Below are positions 1-5,820 of a stretch of 11,391 bases of DNA, piece by piece. The translations under genes were made by a program, and so were the position numbers. The DNA is from Actinomycetes bacterium (GTDB lineage Bacteria > Actinomycetota > Acidimicrobiia > Acidimicrobiales > Bog-793), in the NCBI GenBank assembly GCA_021823365.1, contig JAKAOD010000049.1, forward strand, positions 1-11,391. The letters are read 5' to 3'. The number at the start of each line of letters is the position of its first letter. Position 1 is the stretch's first letter. The notes beneath the pieces were generated by a model. That model was not told the origin of the DNA. It was given only the letters and a program-made list of their open reading frames with translations, and searched no databases.

Positions 1-1016
1 CGCACGATGGACGCCGCGCCCACGAGCTTTCCGGCCTCGTCCGAGACGAAGACCGTCGAGAGCGCCTCCGGCGCGGCCTCGCTCGTCCGCACGGCTTCGA
101 TCGCCGCCGAGACGAGCGCCGACTCGCGCAGGCAGATGAAGTCCGGGCTCATCAAGCCGCCTGCGGTCTCGGGGTTGTAGCTGAGCAGCGTGCGCACCTT
201 CGAGCGCTGCTTCGGCGGAAGGGCGTCGAGCACCGGAAGGCGCCGCCCCTGGTCGAGGTCGACGAGGAGGTCGGCGGCGTCGTCCGGGGCCATCGTCGCG
301 AGCAGCCTCGCCGCGTCGTCGTCAGAGCGCTCTCTCAGGAACTCCAGCTGGTGCTCGGTGTCGAGCTCCTCGAACACGTCGGCCTCGAGCTCGTGGTCCT
401 GGCCCACCGCCTCGATGATCTCCTCGCCCTCCTCGTGCGACGCCGCCTCGACCAGGTCGGCGATCTGCGCGGCGCGCAGGCGGGCAAGCTTGCGGTAGGG
501 GATGCGCATTCGCGCCGTCGGCACGTGGGCGACGAACGGCTCGATGCTCGCCCAGTCGACCAACGACCTCGACCGCACGCGCCGTGCGAGCGACCGCGGC
601 AGGAGCCGCCGGAGCACGCCGCGCCCGGACGGGTCGACGCCGACGACGCGCCACTCGACGTCGACGCAGGCGAGCTCGATCTCGTTGGCACGGATGAGGC
701 GCGCGCCGACGACGTTGATCAGGTGACGGGACGACAGATCGCGCGCGAGCAGGAGCTCCCCTGGTCGGCGCTCGAAGCGGCCGAGGTCGACCGTCTCGCC
801 CGCGAGGCGCGCCCCGTCGGCCGACAGCTCTGCGACCCCTCCGATCGGAAGGAAGAGCTCGCGGCCGCCGATGCTCACGACCAGGCCGGTCACGGGCGGG
901 TGCGCCTGGCCGTCGAGCCGGACGATCGCGTCCTCGACCCGACCCACGCGCTCGCCGCTCGCGTCCCTCAGCGCGCTCCGGACGAGGCTCGAGAGGTGGA
1001 GCACCGCCGGCGGCAT
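1..1016 (-). CDS. PRC-barrel / MgtE N-terminal domain / CBS domain protein (3' end beyond window)
   Basis: This is the 5' part of a gene read leftward; 338 residues are visible with no stop. Residues about 5-130 form a beta-rich PRC-barrel-like region in two similar halves, with the phrase GERVGRVEDAIV near residue 21. Residues about 175-285 match the MgtE intracellular N domain: helical repeats with DDDAARLLATMAPDDAADLL, followed by the linker motif YNPETAGGLMS (residues 280-290), close to the TAGGLM signature of MgtE. From about 290 a CBS domain begins (SALVSAAIEAVR, then STVFVSDEAGKLVGA). In MgtE channels this part senses cytoplasmic Mg2+. Many actinobacteria carry a stand-alone version without the transmembrane pore. 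Whether a pore follows here cannot be seen. The start is uncertain: ATG at 1016 is preceded in frame by ATG at 1025, and neither has a good Shine-Dalgarno. Role in divalent cation homeostasis is inferred from domains. Confidence 0.85.
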   Translation of the reverse strand, partial: MPPAVLHLSSLVRSALRDASGERVGRVEDAIVRLDGQAHPPVTGLVVSIGGRELFLPIGGVAELSADGARLAGETVDLGRFERRPGELLLARDLSSRHLINVVGARLIRANEIELACVDVEWRVVGVDPSGRGVLRRLLPRSLARRVRSRSLVDWASIEPFVAHVPTARMRIPYRKLARLRAAQIADLVEAASHEEGEEIIEAVGQDHELEADVFEELDTEHQLEFLRERSDDDAARLLATMAPDDAADLLVDLDQGRRLPVLDALPPKQRSKVRTLLSYNPETAGGLMSPDFICLRESALVSAAIEAVRTSEAAPEALSTVFVSDEAGKLVGAASIV

Positions 1017-1032
1017 CGCCGACATCAGCGCG

Positions 1033-1095
1033 GCCCGCCCGCCGGCCGGCGCCTCAGCTGGACCACGGACGAATCGTACCGGCCGGCGGGCGGGC
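1033..1095. repeat. Perfect 17-bp inverted repeat in divergent intergenic region
   Basis: GCCCGCCCGCCGGCCGG at 1033-1049 is the exact reverse complement of 1079-1095, with 29 bp between. It occupies most of the gap between the divergent MgtE_N/CBS gene and the aldo/keto reductase gene. The interval between the arms holds a TACGAT hexamer (minus strand, 1073-1078) that could be a -10 for the leftward gene. In that case the transcript would contain only one arm, so a DNA operator would be likelier than an RNA hairpin. GC-rich composition raises the chance of short palindromes, but 17 of 17 matching is more than expected from composition alone. Confidence 0.7.
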
Positions 1096-1111
1096 GGGGC
1101 GTGGCCGTCGG

Positions 1112-1117
1112 TATGGT
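1112..1117 (+). promoter_or_regulatory. Candidate -10 element of a leaderless aldo/keto reductase mRNA
   Basis: TATGGT fits the actinobacterial -10 pattern TAnnnT and ends 5 nt before the A of the ATG at 1123. Transcription would begin at or within a base of the start codon. No Shine-Dalgarno precedes this ATG, which fits leaderless translation. No convincing -35 is visible. Prediction from spacing only. Confidence 0.4.
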
Positions 1118-1122
1118 TGGCC

Positions 1123-2172
1123 ATGCGCTACCGCACGCTCGGCACGACGGGAGTCCAGGTCTCGACGTACTGCCTCGGGACGATGATGTTCGGCGCCTGG
1201 GGCAACGACGATCCCGACGACTGCGTCCGCGTCGTCCACGCGGCGCTCGACGCCGGGATCAACTTCATCGACACCGCAGACGTCTACTCGGCGGGCCGGT
1301 CCGAGGAGATCGTCGGGCGGGCGCTCGCCCGCCGCCGCGACGACGTCGTGCTCGCCTCGAAGGTCCACGGCCAGATGGGGGACGACCCGAACCAGCGCGG
1401 GAGCTCCCGCCGCTGGATCGTCCGCGAGGTGGAGGCGAGCCTCCGCCGGCTCGGGACCGACCATCTCGACCTCTACCAGGTCCACCGCCCCGATCCGTCC
1501 ACCGACGTCGAAGAGACGCTGTCGGCGCTGTCCGACCTCGTCCACCAGGGCAAGGTGCGGGCGATCGGCAGCTCGACGTTCCCGGCCGAGCTCATCGTCG
1601 AGGCCCAGTGGGCGTCCGAGCGGCGTGGGTTGGAGCGCTTCCGCTGCGAGCAGCCTCCGTACTCGATCTTCGCCCGCGCGATCGAGGGATCCGTGCTGCC
1701 GACCTGCCAGCGCTACGGGATGGGTGTCATCGTCTGGAGCCCTCTCGCCGCCGGATGGCTCACGGGCCGCTACCGCTCGGACGCGGACCTCGACCTCACC
1801 CGGGGTCGCGCCTCGAGGATCCCCGATCGCTTCGACCAGCGCCTGCCCGGCAACCGCCGCAAGCTGGAGCTCGTCGGCGAGCTCGAGAAGGTCGCGGGCG
1901 ATGCCGGCGTCTCGCTCACCCACCTCGCCCTCGCCTTCAGCGTCGCCCACCCGGCGGTCACCTCGACGATCATCGGGCCACGGACGATGGACCAGCTCGA
2001 GGACCTCCTAGCCGGGTCGTCCGTCGAGCTCGACGACACGACGCTCGACCGCATCGACGAGCTCGTGCCGCCGGCGACGACCTTGAGCGCCCCCGATGCG
2101 GGCTGGACGCCGCCGGGGATCGCCGAGGCGGCACTTCGGCGGCGGGCACCGGGAACGCGGGCCGCCGGCTGA
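1123..2172 (+). CDS. Aldo/keto reductase
   Basis: A 349-residue NAD(P)H-dependent oxidoreductase of the AKR superfamily, reducing aldehydes or ketones to alcohols in the cytoplasm. The natural substrate is not evident. The catalytic tetrad is visible: D50 and Y55 in INFIDTADVYSAGRSEEIVG, K80 in VVLASK, and H121 in LDLYQVHRPD. Further family signatures are GKVRAIGSS (143-151), the cofactor-side strand VIVWSPLAAGWLTGRY (202-217) and the IIGPRTMDQLED segment (283-294) that contacts the nucleotide phosphate. Length is normal for the YajO/Tas-like long-chain members. The reading frame stays open upstream to 871, but homology begins at MRYRTLGTTG, so ATG 1123 is chosen; it lacks a ribosome binding site and may be leaderless. 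It is divergent from the MgtE_N/CBS gene and converges on the LuxR-type regulator. Confidence 0.93.
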   Translation: MRYRTLGTTGVQVSTYCLGTMMFGAWGNDDPDDCVRVVHAALDAGINFIDTADVYSAGRSEEIVGRALARRRDDVVLASKVHGQMGDDPNQRGSSRRWIVREVEASLRRLGTDHLDLYQVHRPDPSTDVEETLSALSDLVHQGKVRAIGSSTFPAELIVEAQWASERRGLERFRCEQPPYSIFARAIEGSVLPTCQRYGMGVIVWSPLAAGWLTGRYRSDADLDLTRGRASRIPDRFDQRLPGNRRKLELVGELEKVAGDAGVSLTHLALAFSVAHPAVTSTIIGPRTMDQLEDLLAGSSVELDDTTLDRIDELVPPATTLSAPDAGWTPPGIAEAALRRRAPGTRAAG

Positions 2173-2174
2173 CT

Positions 2175-2205
2175 GCCCTCGGACCGAGCGCGCGAGGGCT
2201 CGGTC
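2175..2205. terminator. Bidirectional terminator hairpin between convergent genes
   Basis: GACCGAGC (2182-2189) pairs perfectly with GCTCGGTC (2198-2205) around an 8-nt loop. It starts 10 nt after the reductase stop and reaches into the stop codon of the opposing regulator gene. A second perfect 7-bp pairing, GCCCTCG (2175-2181) with CGAGGGC (2193-2199), crosses the first and shares two bases with it. Both strands can form the hairpin, so it can serve both genes. There is no T tract, which is common in high-GC actinobacteria. Confidence 0.65.
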
Positions 2206-2854
2206 AGATCACCCCGGCCCGCAGCGCGTAGGCGACGGCGTGGCAGCGGTTGCGGAGGCTGAAGCGCGAGGTGACGTCGTGGATCACGTTCTTCACCGTG
2301 CGCTCCGAGTAGGAGAGCTTCTCCGCGATCTCGGCGGTGTCGAAGCCGTCGGCCACCAGCCGGAGCACCTCGATCTCGCGCTCGTTGAACCCGTTGAAGT
2401 GGATCCCGCGCGGATGGAGGACGTTGCGCTGGAGCCGCCCAACCTGGGAGAGCAGGGAGCCGAGCAGGTCGGGCGGCAGCGCGCCGTGCCCCTCGGCGGC
2501 GGCGTGGACCGTCGCGGCGAGCTTCTCGGGAGCGGCGTCGACGCGCCGCACGATGGCGGAGGCGCCGGCCTCGACCGCGGTGAGCACGCCCTGGTCGTCG
2601 GCGGTCGTCGCGACGAGGAGGACGTGGTCGGTGCCGCCGCGCAGCAGCGTCCGGATGGTGCGCGCCGCGTCGTCGTCGACGGTGTCGACGACGACGATCG
2701 CGACCGTCGCCCGTTCTGGCTCGTCGACCACCGCGAGCCCGTGCTGCCCGCGCAGCTGCGCGACGAGTCCCGCCCTCGAGATCGGGTCCGCCGAGGCGAC
2801 GTAGGTCGGGATGGGGCCCGTCCCGAACTCCTGCTCGCGCATCCGCTCGTCCAT
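2204..2854 (-). CDS. LuxR/NarL-family regulator with degenerate receiver domain
   Basis: A 216-residue DNA-binding regulator. Residues about 154-216 form a clear LuxR-type helix-turn-helix: FNEREIEVLRLVADG, then TAEIAEKLSYSERTVKNVIH with the recognition helix at about 183-196. The N-terminal 120 residues look like a response-regulator receiver (strand TYVASADPIS, strand VAIVVVD ending at D57, strand HVLLVATT). However, the usual pair of N-terminal acids is reduced to D23, and the conserved lysine near the end of the domain is replaced by arginine (AIVRRVD, 100-106). Phosphorylation-independent or atypical control is therefore likely. No histidine kinase gene is in the window, so it is an orphan here. 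ATG 2854 is preceded by GGGAG at good spacing; a second ATG at codon 5 is the alternative. Targets are unknown. Confidence 0.9.
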   Translation of the reverse strand: MDERMREQEFGTGPIPTYVASADPISRAGLVAQLRGQHGLAVVDEPERATVAIVVVDTVDDDAARTIRTLLRGGTDHVLLVATTADDQGVLTAVEAGASAIVRRVDAAPEKLAATVHAAAEGHGALPPDLLGSLLSQVGRLQRNVLHPRGIHFNGFNEREIEVLRLVADGFDTAEIAEKLSYSERTVKNVIHDVTSRFSLRNRCHAVAYALRAGVI

Positions 2855-2929
2855 GGCTCCCGCTCTGCAGCTTCCCCCCGGAGCCCGCAGGTCGAGCCGA
2901 GCCGGGTCGTCGAACCTGTTGACTTCGCG

Positions 2930-2959
2930 CTACTCGGTGACAGCACTACTCGGTGACAG
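2930..2959. repeat. Tandem 14-bp direct repeat upstream of the regulator gene
   Basis: CTACTCGGTGACAG occurs at 2930-2943 and again, identically, at 2946-2959, a 16-bp period. On the regulator's strand it reads CTGTCACCGAGTAG twice, 76-105 bp upstream of the start codon. This placement suits binding sites for a regulator, possibly the LuxR-type protein itself. That use is inferred. Confidence 0.65.
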
Positions 2960-3044
2960 AACTAGCCGAGAGTGTAGGTAGCCGCGTCACGGCGTGCACA
3001 TATTGCCTCCCGGCCCTCGCCAGATCTCGCGGCCCTCGCCGCGT

Positions 3045-3062
3045 GCCCGCCCTCCGGCGGGC
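3045..3062 (-). terminator. Terminator-like hairpin after the SCP2-type gene
   Basis: GCCCGCC (3045-3051) and GGCGGGC (3056-3062) form a perfect 7-bp stem with a CTCC loop, 12 bp beyond the SCP2-type stop codon on the minus strand. No U tract follows. Confidence 0.55.
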
Positions 3063-3074
3063 GGCGGAGCACCG

Positions 3075-3461
3075 TCAGAACTCGGTGATCGCGAGCAGGG
3101 CCGACGAGAACTCCTTGAACTCGGGCGAGGTGGTGATCGGGAGCAGCGCCATCAGCTTGCCGACGTCGCCGTCGACCTGGATCCGGCCCTGCATGAACGC
3201 CGCCGTGGCGTCGAGCTCGCCCCGCTGTACCGCTGCGGCGTCGTCATAGCTCTCGCTGAGCGTCACCTCGGCGTCGCCGAGCTCGCCGAGCCGCGACTCG
3301 ACGAGGTGCCCGTCGACCACGATCCAGTAGTACGCCACCTCACCGTCCGGCCCGTCTGTCACCCGGTACTGGAGCCGGGCAGTCGCGCCGGGGCGCTCGG
3401 GCTGGCCCTGGGCGAGACGCACGCTCTCGTCGAGCCACTCCTGGCTGAGCCACTTCGCCAT
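3075..3461 (-). CDS. SCP2 sterol-binding domain protein
   Basis: A 128-residue single-domain protein of the sterol carrier protein 2 (SCP2) fold, which makes a hydrophobic tunnel for lipids or acyl-CoA. The C-terminal half carries the family hallmark AFMQGRIQVDGDVGKLMALL (89-107), preceded by DAEVTLSESYDDAAAVQRGE (63-82), where substrate loading is usually described. Many bacterial members are stand-alone and of unknown ligand. There is no signal peptide or membrane segment, so it is probably cytoplasmic. The frame is open much further upstream, but ATG 3461 has GGGAGG about 5 nt before it, which decides the start. It lies 83 bp downstream of mca on the same strand, separated by two hairpins, so co-transcription is possible but not assured. 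Confidence 0.88.
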   Translation of the reverse strand: MAKWLSQEWLDESVRLAQGQPERPGATARLQYRVTDGPDGEVAYYWIVVDGHLVESRLGELGDAEVTLSESYDDAAAVQRGELDATAAFMQGRIQVDGDVGKLMALLPITTSPEFKEFSSALLAITEF

Positions 3462-3478
3462 CGTCGCCTCCCTACGCT

Positions 3479-3493
3479 CCGGCCGTCGGCCGG
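3479..3493. other. Short hairpin or dyad upstream of the SCP2-type start
   Basis: CCGGCC (3479-3484) and GGCCGG (3488-3493) form a 6-bp stem with a 3-nt loop. It lies just upstream of the Shine-Dalgarno of the SCP2-type gene. It could be an operator or an RNA-stabilising hairpin; function is unknown. Confidence 0.45.
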
Positions 3494-3522
3494 CTCCTGC
3501 AGCCTGCGTGCGCCGCGCCGGC

Positions 3523-3540
3523 CGCTCGCCGCCGCGAGCG
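3523..3540 (-). terminator. Terminator-like hairpin after mca
   Basis: CGCTCGC (3523-3529) and GCGAGCG (3534-3540) form a perfect 7-bp stem with a 4-nt loop, starting 4 bp beyond the mca stop codon on the minus strand. There is no U tract. It may end or attenuate transcription between mca and the SCP2-type gene. Confidence 0.55.
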
Positions 3541-3544
3541 CCCG

Positions 3545-4444
3545 TCAGCGCGCCCCGGCCCCAAGGCTCGCATCGGCGAGCACGCGCACCCCGGCGAACA
3601 GGTCGTCCTCGGGGAGCGGCGCCTCGACCAGGCTCTCGGCACGCACGTAGTGATCCTTGTCGTAGATCGCCTGCTCGATCTCCTCCGGCAGCCCGAACCA
3701 GAAGCCCGAGCGCGGGTCGACCTGAGTGGCGTGCGCGAGGAGCGCCTGCTGGCGCACGCGAGCGTAGCCACGAAGCGCGACCGCGGTCGTCGGCGCCTCG
3801 CCGGGGAGCCGATCGAGCCACCCGTCGGCGATGCGCTGGGCGTAGGGCGACTCGAGCCCGAGCTCGAGGAACTTCTCATGACGTGCCAGCGCCTGCTCAC
3901 GCGACCACATCGTGTAGTAGAGCTTCAAGGGTTGGAAGGGCTCCCCGGCGGCCGGGAAGGCCCCGGGATCTGCCGCTTGGCGGAAGGCGGCGAGGGTCAC
4001 CTCGTGGGCGCGCAGATGATCGGGGTGCGGGTAGCCCCTCTGGTCCTCGCCGTAGCTCACCAGGACCTGCGGTCGCTCGCGACGGACGAGCGCGACGAGG
4101 CGGCCGACCGCCTCCTCGAGCGGGGCTCGGGCGAAGCAGCGGGGATCGGCATTGGCGGCGCTCCCGGGCATGCCCGAGTCGCGATAGCCGAGCGACTCGA
4201 CGACGTCGTAGCCGATGACCTCCGCCGCGGCGGCCAGCTCGCGGGCGCGCACCGCGGCGATGTCCGACCGGACCTCCGGCAGGTCCATCGCGGGGTTGAG
4301 GATGTCGCCCTCCTCGCCCCCGGTGCAGGTGACGAGGACCGTGCGCACGCCCTCGGCGTGGTAGCGGGCGACCGTCCCCGCGCCCTTCGACGCTTCGTCG
4401 TCCGGATGGGCGTGGACGGTGAGCAGGCAGAGACCCCGGGCCAT
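3545..4444 (-). CDS. mca: Mycothiol S-conjugate amidase
   Basis: A 299-residue zinc amidase of the PIG-L/LmbE deacetylase family. Mca hydrolyses mycothiol S-conjugates to a mercapturic acid, which is exported, and glucosaminyl-inositol, which is recycled. The zinc/catalytic motif HAHPDDEASKG spans 11-21 (H13, D15, D16), and the second motif HPDH is at 140-143, with H143 the likely third ligand. TGGEEGDILNPAMDLPEVR (41-59) and LLAHATQVDP (235-244) match known Mca sequences, as does the C-terminal LFAGV. The paralogue MshB (GlcNAc-inositol deacetylase of mycothiol synthesis) is the alternative, but the ILNPAMD and HATQVDP segments favour Mca. ATG 4444 has GGGAG immediately before it, too close for an ordinary Shine-Dalgarno, so leaderless translation is possible. 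It is divergent from pspA. The gene implies a mycothiol-producing actinobacterium. Confidence 0.9.
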   Translation of the reverse strand: MARGLCLLTVHAHPDDEASKGAGTVARYHAEGVRTVLVTCTGGEEGDILNPAMDLPEVRSDIAAVRARELAAAAEVIGYDVVESLGYRDSGMPGSAANADPRCFARAPLEEAVGRLVALVRRERPQVLVSYGEDQRGYPHPDHLRAHEVTLAAFRQAADPGAFPAAGEPFQPLKLYYTMWSREQALARHEKFLELGLESPYAQRIADGWLDRLPGEAPTTAVALRGYARVRQQALLAHATQVDPRSGFWFGLPEEIEQAIYDKDHYVRAESLVEAPLPEDDLFAGVRVLADASLGAGAR

Positions 4445-4450
4445 CTCCCG

Positions 4451-4456
4451 ACGCTA
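4451..4456 (-). promoter_or_regulatory. Candidate -10 element for leaderless mca
   Basis: On the minus strand TAGCGT (TAnnnT) lies exactly 6 nt before the A of the mca ATG. This spacing would put the transcription start at the start codon, as with the aldo/keto reductase gene. No clear -35 is visible. Confidence 0.35.
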
Positions 4457-4503
4457 CCGCCACCGCCGGCCCGGGCGAGCGCCGGACGGGCGCTGCCGGG
4501 GCA

Positions 4504-4509
4504 TATGCT
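4504..4509 (+). promoter_or_regulatory. Candidate -10 element for the psp cluster
   Basis: TATGCT sits in the one AT-richer patch of the mca-pspA divergent region, about 92 bp before the pspA start. It would give an untranslated leader of about 85 nt. The position 17 bp upstream does not resemble TTGACA, so an alternative sigma factor or activator may be involved. Confidence 0.3.
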
Positions 4510-4520
4510 CGTCATCAGGG

Positions 4521-4600
4521 CGGGTGTCGGCGCGCCGTGCGCACGGAGGACCCGCCGTCGGGCACGCGAGCCGGGTGGCAAGCCCGGGAAGGGGCGATCA
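4521..4600 (+). promoter_or_regulatory. Structured leader with competing pairings ahead of pspA
   Basis: Several inverted repeats are packed here. CGGGT (4521-4525) can pair with ACCCG (4550-4554), enclosing a perfect 12-bp dyad CCGTGCGCACGG (4535-4546). CGGGT occurs again at 4572-4576 and can compete for the same ACCCG. CCGGG (4571-4575) can pair with CCCGG (4583-4587), whose end overlaps the G-rich ribosome binding region (4586-4594). The layout would allow alternative folds exposing or hiding the start. No complete known riboswitch consensus was recognised. Confidence 0.4.
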
Positions 4601-5527
4601 ATGGGCGTGATGAAGCGCCTGTCGGGCATCGTGCAGGCCAAGGCGAACAAGGCCCTCGACAGGGCGGAGGATCCCCGCGAGACGCTCGACCTCTCCTATG
4701 AGAAGCAGCTCGAGCAGCTGACCCAGGTCCGGCGGGGGCTCGCCGACGTCGCGACGGCGCGCAAGCGGATCGAGCTCCAGGCTCAGCAGCTCCAGAGCAG
4801 CGCGGCCAAGCTCCAGGACCAGGCCCGCCAGGCGGTCGGCCAGAACCGCGAGGACCTGGCTCGCGAGTTCCTCGGACGGCGCGCCTCCATCGCGACGCAG
4901 CTGCAGGACATGAAGACCCAGCACGAGCAGCTCGTCAGCCAGGAGGAGCGGCTCGTTGCGACGACCCAGCAGCTCCAAGCGCGCGTCGAGGCGTTCAGGA
5001 CCCAGAAGGAGACGCTCAAGGCCTCCTACACCGCAGCCCAAGCGCAGACGAAGATCGGCGAGGCGGTCTCGGGGATCTCGGAGTCGATGAGCGACACCGG
5101 CCTGGCGATGGAGCGGGCCCGCGACAAGATCGCCAACATGCAGGCCCGCGCCGGGGCGGTCGACGAGCTTCTGTCCTCGGGCGCCCTTGAGGACGTCTCC
5201 GGCTCGACCGACCCGCTGCAGGCCGAGCTGGACAAGGGAACGCGGACCTCGCAGGTCGAGCTCGAGCTCGCCCAGCTGAAGAGCCAGCTCGGCAGTGGCG
5301 CGCCCGCCCAGGTGGCCGGAGCCGGCGCGCCCCAGGCGGCGATCGAGACGGGGACCGGTGCCGCGGCCGGCGCAGGGCCGACCGCTGCGCCGGGGACGGC
5401 GGCCGCGGGCGCGGACACCACGGACGACGAGGAGCCGGTCGACGGCGAGCCGGCCGACACGGCCGAGACCGCGGCGGGGCAGGCGGGCGGCGACCTGTTC
5501 AGCCTCGGGCAGGGGGCGGGATCGTGA
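4601..5527 (+). CDS. pspA: PspA/IM30 (ESCRT-III-like) envelope-stress protein
   Basis: A 308-residue peripheral membrane protein of the PspA/Vipp1 family, which oligomerises on the inner face of the cytoplasmic membrane and protects it when damaged. Residues 1-25 form the amphipathic membrane-binding helix region (MGVMKRLSGI then KANKALDRAEDPRETLD). Residues about 28-145 are the long coiled coil (EKQLEQLTQVRRGLADVATA, KRIELQAQQLQ). Further helices with IGEAVSGISESM and AMERARDKIANMQARAGAVDELL run to about 230. The last 75 residues are an unusual Gly/Ala/Pro-rich and then acidic tail (DTTDDEEPVDGEPAD, 272-286) that is not part of the core family. The open frame reaches back to 3650, antisense to mca, but homology begins at the ATG at 4601; ATG 4610 is an alternative. 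GGGAAGGGG precedes the start. It leads the cluster pspA-pspAA-htpX-pspAB. Confidence 0.93.
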   Translation: MGVMKRLSGIVQAKANKALDRAEDPRETLDLSYEKQLEQLTQVRRGLADVATARKRIELQAQQLQSSAAKLQDQARQAVGQNREDLAREFLGRRASIATQLQDMKTQHEQLVSQEERLVATTQQLQARVEAFRTQKETLKASYTAAQAQTKIGEAVSGISESMSDTGLAMERARDKIANMQARAGAVDELLSSGALEDVSGSTDPLQAELDKGTRTSQVELELAQLKSQLGSGAPAQVAGAGAPQAAIETGTGAAAGAGPTAAPGTAAAGADTTDDEEPVDGEPADTAETAAGQAGGDLFSLGQGAGS

Positions 5528-5811
5528 TCGTGCGCGTCCTGGAGGAAGGCCAGTACGAGGTCGACGACGCCCACGCCGCCCAGCTCGAAAAGCTGGACGC
5601 CGCCCTCGAGCAGGCCATCGTCGACGGCGACGAGACGGCGTTCTCCTCGGCGCTCGGAGCCCTCCTCCGGGAGGTGCGGGCCTCGGGTCACCCGCTCGAC
5701 ACCTCGAGGATCGTTCCCTCGGACCTCGCGCTGCCGAGCCCGAGCGCGAGCCTCGCAGAGGTCAAGGCGCTGCTCGCCGAGAGCGACGCCAAGCTCAGCG
5801 GTACTACCTAG
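5524..5811 (+). CDS. pspAA: PspA-associated protein PspAA
   Basis: A small 95-residue protein beginning MIVRVLEEGQYEVDD. It resembles the PspAA family, found next to pspA in actinobacteria and archaea. It has an N-terminal beta segment, a helical middle (AHAAQLEKLDAALEQAIVDGDETAF, read in two parts around residues 18-42), the conserved phrase RIVPSDLALPSPSASLAEVK (60-79), and a short C-terminal helix. Mechanism is unknown; it is thought to work with PspA. There is no membrane segment. The GTG start overlaps the pspA stop in a GTGA arrangement, so translation is likely coupled. It ends 9 bp before htpX. Confidence 0.85.
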   Translation: MIVRVLEEGQYEVDDAHAAQLEKLDAALEQAIVDGDETAFSSALGALLREVRASGHPLDTSRIVPSDLALPSPSASLAEVKALLAESDAKLSGTT

Positions 5812-5820
5812 GCAGGAACA

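Larger units (their letters stand above)
2855..3074. other. Intergenic region upstream of the LuxR-type regulator
   Basis: About 220 bp without a convincing gene. It holds the upstream region of the regulator, a tandem direct repeat (2930-2959), and a hairpin past the SCP2-type gene (3045-3062). The stretch from 2960 to 3000 is less GC-rich than the surroundings, as promoter regions often are. Short open frames here have no recognisable content. Confidence 0.6.

Noticed and set aside
351..2231. A 626-residue plus-strand open frame
   Set aside because: It runs antisense to the MgtE_N/CBS gene and out of frame through the aldo/keto reductase gene; its Arg/Pro/Asp-rich translation has no recognisable motifs.
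2953..3249. A 98-residue plus-strand open frame starting inside the direct repeat
   Set aside because: Half of it is antisense to the SCP2-type gene, it has no ribosome binding site and no recognisable content.
3650..4600. A 317-codon upstream extension of pspA
   Set aside because: The extension is antisense to mca and unlike any PspA N-terminus; family similarity starts exactly at the ATG at 4601.
4521..4600. A c-di-AMP (ydaO-type) riboswitch, because GGAGGACCC resembles its conserved GGGGGACCC
   Set aside because: The downstream conserved CCGAAxCCG and CAGCUxACC blocks are missing and the leader is too short for the full fold.
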